A stretch of 64,000 nt of DNA from NCBI GenBank assembly GCA_027682585.1, contig JAQCZH010000002.1, positions 372,001 through 436,000 of the forward strand. The letters are read 5' to 3'. Position 1 is the stretch's first letter. Every line of letters starts with the position of its first letter. Of the stretch, positions 61,125-64,000 are shown piece after piece. This DNA is from Lachnospiraceae bacterium AF51-6-b8A (GTDB taxonomy: Bacteria > Bacillota > Clostridia > Lachnospirales > Lachnospiraceae). The notes below the pieces were generated by a model, which saw only the letters and a list, made by a program, of their open reading frames with translations, had not been told where the DNA came from and searched no databases. The position numbers were made by a program, and so were the translations under genes.

Positions 61125-62054
61125 TCAGATCTCCTCGATCTCAACCAATGGATAAATGCGCTCCATATCCTCTTTCACAAAGAACCCAGTCTCCTCACGA
61201 AGGGCTGCAGCAGTGGAAATGGCACTGGCCCGTCTCAACATCTCCCTTACAGAGAGTCCCCCGCCAAGACCAAGGGCAAAACCAGCAATCATAGAATCCC
61301 CGCATCCCACAGTATTGACCGCATTGACCTTGGGCACTCTGACCCTGTAACTTCCTTCATCACTGACCGCCAGGGCTCCGTCGCCGCCAAGAGATACTAC
61401 GACGATCTTCACACCTTTTGCATGCAGCTCACCCGCCGCATGCAGAATATCTTTGAAATGATCGCATCTCCTGCCGGTAAGCATACGTATCTCATCCATG
61501 TTGGGCTTGACCATGGTCGGCCTCGCCTCAATCCCCATCTCCAGGAGTTCTCCGCTGGTGTCTAAAATCACGCTTTTCCCGGCATCCTTACAGATCCTGA
61601 TCAAAACCTGATAAGCCGAGCCGTCCAACCCCCTGGGTACGCTGCCGGACAGGGTCACCACATCCGCTTTTTGCAGCAACGCAGTGAATTTTCCCAGAAA
61701 TGCCCTAAAGTCTCCATCACCTATGGTAAACCCGGGTTCCAGATATTCTGTCTGAACATGGTTCACACTGTCCCATATATTGATGCAGGAACGACTCTCC
61801 TCCGCCATATGGTAAAAGGCTGGTGTGATCCCCAGAGGCCGCAGAGCCTCCTCAATATAACTGCCGGCATGGCCGCCAATAAAACCGGTAGCCACAACTT
61901 TGGCGCCCAGAATGGCAGCAGGTTTTGATACATTCAACCCCTTGCCGCCGGGACAGCAGCTGCATTTCCTCACACGGTTGACCTCGCCCATTTTGGCGTT
62001 TTCAACCACATACCGCTTGTCAATGGCGGCATTCAATGTCACTGTCAATATCAT
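61125..62054 (-). CDS. PfkB-family sugar-phosphate kinase (1-phosphofructokinase/tagatose-6-P kinase type)
   Basis: Kinase of 309 residues of the FruK/LacC branch. Motifs: TLNAAIDKRY at the N-terminus, CPGGKGLNVS (substrate site) and NTVGCGDSMIAG with the catalytic Asp near the C-terminus. It phosphorylates a ketose phosphate to a bisphosphate. Linked to a GatD-like dehydrogenase, tagatose 6-phosphate is a natural candidate, but fructose 1-phosphate cannot be excluded. GAGG precedes the ATG. Confidence 0.9.
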   Translation of the reverse strand: MILTVTLNAAIDKRYVVENAKMGEVNRVRKCSCCPGGKGLNVSKPAAILGAKVVATGFIGGHAGSYIEEALRPLGITPAFYHMAEESRSCINIWDSVNHVQTEYLEPGFTIGDGDFRAFLGKFTALLQKADVVTLSGSVPRGLDGSAYQVLIRICKDAGKSVILDTSGELLEMGIEARPTMVKPNMDEIRMLTGRRCDHFKDILHAAGELHAKGVKIVVVSLGGDGALAVSDEGSYRVRVPKVNAVNTVGCGDSMIAGFALGLGGGLSVREMLRRASAISTAAALREETGFFVKEDMERIYPLVEIEEI

Positions 62055-62056
62055 CC

Positions 62057-63121
62057 CTACGCCTCGCTGTCGATGAGGATCTTCCCCTTCACCGCTCCCG
62101 GCCTCCTGTAGAGTTCAAAGGCCTCGTCAATCTTGCTAAGAGGAATGGTCCGAAAGACAAATGAGTCGTCCAGCTTCAAGTCCCCGCTGGCAAAATAGCG
62201 GGCTACCAGTTCCCACTCATGTCCCGGGAAAGGGGCACTGTAAGACATCCAGGAGCCGGTCAGGCGAAATTCCTTGCGGTTGAGGTTCTCCCACTCCCGC
62301 ACAGAGAAACTGAGTTCTCTGGTAGGCGTACCGATAAAGCAAAGCTCGGCCTTATTCGCCGCCAGCTCAAATGCCATCTTCATTGTGACGGTATTGCCTG
62401 CCGTCTCAAACACGTAGTCGAATCCCCGGCCGCCCGTCATGGCTTTTGCCTCTTCCATGAATCCTTCCCGCAAGGTATTGATCCCCGCAGAGGCTCCCAG
62501 GCGCATTCCCAGCTCCAATCTCTCGTCCACGACGTCAAAGACAACCACCTGCCTGGCACCGAAGATTCCGGCCCACTGCAAAGTCATCATACCGACGGTT
62601 CCTCCGCCCAAAACAGCAACGGTTCTCCCTCCAACATAATTCGTCCTCTCCAAACCGTGCAGAGCCACGGTAGCAGGCTCGAAAAACGCTCCCTGTCGGA
62701 AGGAAACCGCATCATCAAATCTGACGACATTTGCCTGCGGCAGACAGACATACTCCGCAAAACTTCCAAAAGAATGTGAGCCAACGAAATCATAGTTCTT
62801 GCAGAGAGAATAGTTTCCCCTCTGACAATCCTCACACTTCATGCATGGAATGAGAGGGATCCCTGCGACACGGTCACCCGTTTTTACCCTTGTCACTCCT
62901 TTTCCGACTGCCTCTACGGTTCCTGAGAATTCGTGGCCGAGGACAATCGGATAAAAATGCGCCGCGTCGGCATTGACACGAGGAAGATCTGACCCGCAGA
63001 TCCCCGTGTATTTGACCTTGACCAGAACCTGGTCTTCCCCGGGCACCGGTTTCTCGATGTCCTCATAGCGAATATCACACCTGGCATGTACAACTCCGGC
63101 CTTCATTGTCTTCACTGTCAC
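62057..63121 (-). CDS. gatD: Zinc-dependent polyol dehydrogenase, GatD-like
   Basis: Medium-chain dehydrogenase of 354 residues. Catalytic Zn ligands are seen in YTGICGSDLPRV and LGHEFSG; the structural Zn Cys cluster is in CMKCEDCQRGNYSLC. The Rossmann motif is LGGGTVGMM. The SGSWMSYSAPFPGHEWE-type segment (LTGSWMSYSAPFPGHEWE) is close to galactitol-1-phosphate 5-dehydrogenase as I recall it. Its start overlaps the FGGY kinase stop (ATGA, 63118-63121) and its stop lies two bases before pfkB. Confidence 0.88.
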   Translation of the reverse strand: MTVKTMKAGVVHARCDIRYEDIEKPVPGEDQVLVKVKYTGICGSDLPRVNADAAHFYPIVLGHEFSGTVEAVGKGVTRVKTGDRVAGIPLIPCMKCEDCQRGNYSLCKNYDFVGSHSFGSFAEYVCLPQANVVRFDDAVSFRQGAFFEPATVALHGLERTNYVGGRTVAVLGGGTVGMMTLQWAGIFGARQVVVFDVVDERLELGMRLGASAGINTLREGFMEEAKAMTGGRGFDYVFETAGNTVTMKMAFELAANKAELCFIGTPTRELSFSVREWENLNRKEFRLTGSWMSYSAPFPGHEWELVARYFASGDLKLDDSFVFRTIPLSKIDEAFELYRRPGAVKGKILIDSEA

Positions 63122-64000
63122 CTGTCACTTCCCTCTCTCATCACATCCTTGAGCTGCTCATACAAGGACCGATAGATCCTGTAATTTCCATCATAGACAG
63201 CTCTATTGTCTGAATTGGGCACGTGTCTTCTTCTGACCTCAACCGTCTGCCCTATCGCCTGATCAAAATTCTCATACAAACCAATCCCGACTCCTGCCAG
63301 AAGAGCTGCTCCCAGCGTTGTGGCCGTATCCGATGCGGGTACCTCAATGGGCTTGCCCGTGATATCGGACTTGATCTGGGTCCAGAGCAAAGAGTTGGCA
63401 CTACCGCCCATAGCGCGAAGAATTTCTGTCTCTGCCCCCATAGACTCCGCTACATCGAGATTATGCTTTAAGGCATAGGCGACTCCTTCCATGGCCGCGC
63501 GAATCAGGTGCCCCTTGGTCTTGGAGAAATCCAATCCATAGAAGACGCCCCTGGCAGCAGGATCCCAAATCGGAGATCGTTCGCCAGCCATATAAGGAAG
63601 GAAGATCAGGCCCTCGCTTCCCGCCGGTACGGCAGCGGCTGCCTCATTAAAGAGATCCAGTGCACTCCTCTTCTGCTCTTCGGCAAGCATTCGCTCATAG
63701 GCGCCAAACTCTTTCTCCAGCCAGCGCATCACGCCGCCTCCGCCTGTGGTCCCCCCCTGTAAAAGCCAGCGATCTGGCACAACATGATAACCGAGAATCA
63801 GCCTTGCATCCCCTCTGGGCCTGTCAGTACAGATGCTCATTCCTCCAGCCTGACCTCCCTGCTCCTGCGTCTGACCCGGGCGCAAAACGCCTGTTCCAAG
63901 TGCCCCACAGGCAGCGTCCAGGCCACCGGCCACCACCGGAATTCCCTGGCAGAGTCCGCACGCGCCGGCCGCTTCGGCCGTCACCCTGCCAACAATGGCG
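63118..64000 (-). CDS. FGGY-family carbohydrate kinase (xylulokinase-like), 5' part outside window
   Basis: The frame runs off the right edge: codons for AIVGRVTAEAAG lie upstream of the first apparent start, so about the last 294 residues of a roughly 500-residue kinase are seen. Features are PVVAGGLDAACGALGTG, the FGGY-type ATP region LRAMGGSANSLLWTQIKSDITG, and FLPYMAGERSPIWDP. Members phosphorylate pentuloses, polyols or sugar acids. It is the first visible gene of the operon that continues with gatD, pfkB, AKR and isomerase. Substrate not determined. Confidence 0.92.
   Translation of the reverse strand, partial: AIVGRVTAEAAGACGLCQGIPVVAGGLDAACGALGTGVLRPGQTQEQGGQAGGMSICTDRPRGDARLILGYHVVPDRWLLQGGTTGGGGVMRWLEKEFGAYERMLAEEQKRSALDLFNEAAAAVPAGSEGLIFLPYMAGERSPIWDPAARGVFYGLDFSKTKGHLIRAAMEGVAYALKHNLDVAESMGAETEILRAMGGSANSLLWTQIKSDITGKPIEVPASDTATTLGAALLAGVGIGLYENFDQAIGQTVEVRRRHVPNSDNRAVYDGNYRIYRSLYEQLKDVMREGSDR

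Overview
The window looks like a chromosomal segment of a low-oxygen Gram-positive gut bacterium, most likely a Lachnospiraceae-type clostridium. The evidence is strong AGGAGG-type ribosome sites before most genes, sigma-A-like promoters, Na+-coupled amino-acid symporters, an OmpR-type two-component system and gene families common in that group: a cytosolic BMP/ParB-like fusion, AgcS and SNF symporters, and KduI/KduD with a GH105 enzyme. The assignment is by family resemblance only; no rRNA gene is present.

Layout. 1-4.2 kb: the 3' part of an AlaX-type Ala-tRNA editing protein, a response regulator/histidine kinase pair and a small alarmone synthetase. 4.4-8.1 kb: an alanine/glycine symporter and a phosphohexomutase, divergently transcribed from good promoters. 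8.3-13.7 kb: a glucuronide module (beta-glucuronidase, TM2 protein, GPH symporter) with a divergent AraC regulator; its two promoters overlap on one palindrome. 13.9-15.3 kb: an SNF symporter. 15.4-19.1 kb: a decayed accessory island with a frameshifted surface-protein fragment, an SdpI-like gene, a deleted IS256-type transposase, a thioesterase, an orphan carbohydrate-binding-like ORF and a cupin. 19.3-21.8 kb: an ABC exporter with its TetR regulator and paired operators. 21.9-23.7 kb: mgtE with a long leader that carries a small upstream ORF and alternative pairings. 23.8-31.7 kb: a metallophosphoesterase and a cytosolic ParB-like/BMP fusion, then a second phosphohexomutase with two tandem hypB genes, then a P-loop kinase, an ECF S-component and ridA. 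31.8-39 kb: tRNA-Ser(CGA), an ABC-F protein, a sucrose-phosphorylase-family enzyme, a P-loop kinase, pgi and an RsmJ-like methyltransferase. 39.4-45.5 kb: an acyl-CoA dehydrogenase-type enzyme, a polysaccharide deacetylase, a SemiSWEET pseudogene, an EamA transporter and a second AgcS symporter. 45.6-49.4 kb: nrdA-nrdB with NrdR-box-like sites. 49.6-55.9 kb: a GntP permease and a pectin/uronate operon (GH105, kduI, kduD, a deleted MFS gene) with a divergent AraC regulator. 55.9-64 kb: a TRAP transporter and a polyol or sugar-acid catabolic operon (FGGY kinase, GatD-like dehydrogenase, PfkB kinase, aldo/keto reductase, isomerase/epimerase) that runs off the right end.

The gene content points to growth on plant or host polysaccharide fragments. 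Glucuronides are imported and cleaved, unsaturated uronates go through KduI/KduD toward ketodeoxygluconate, and polyols or sugar acids enter by the TRAP system and reach the phosphorylated pool through the kinases and dehydrogenases. A dispersed 40-bp palindromic repeat family occurs in at least four intergenic places. Three genes (transposase, SemiSWEET, MFS) carry internal deletions, which suggests continuing gene loss.
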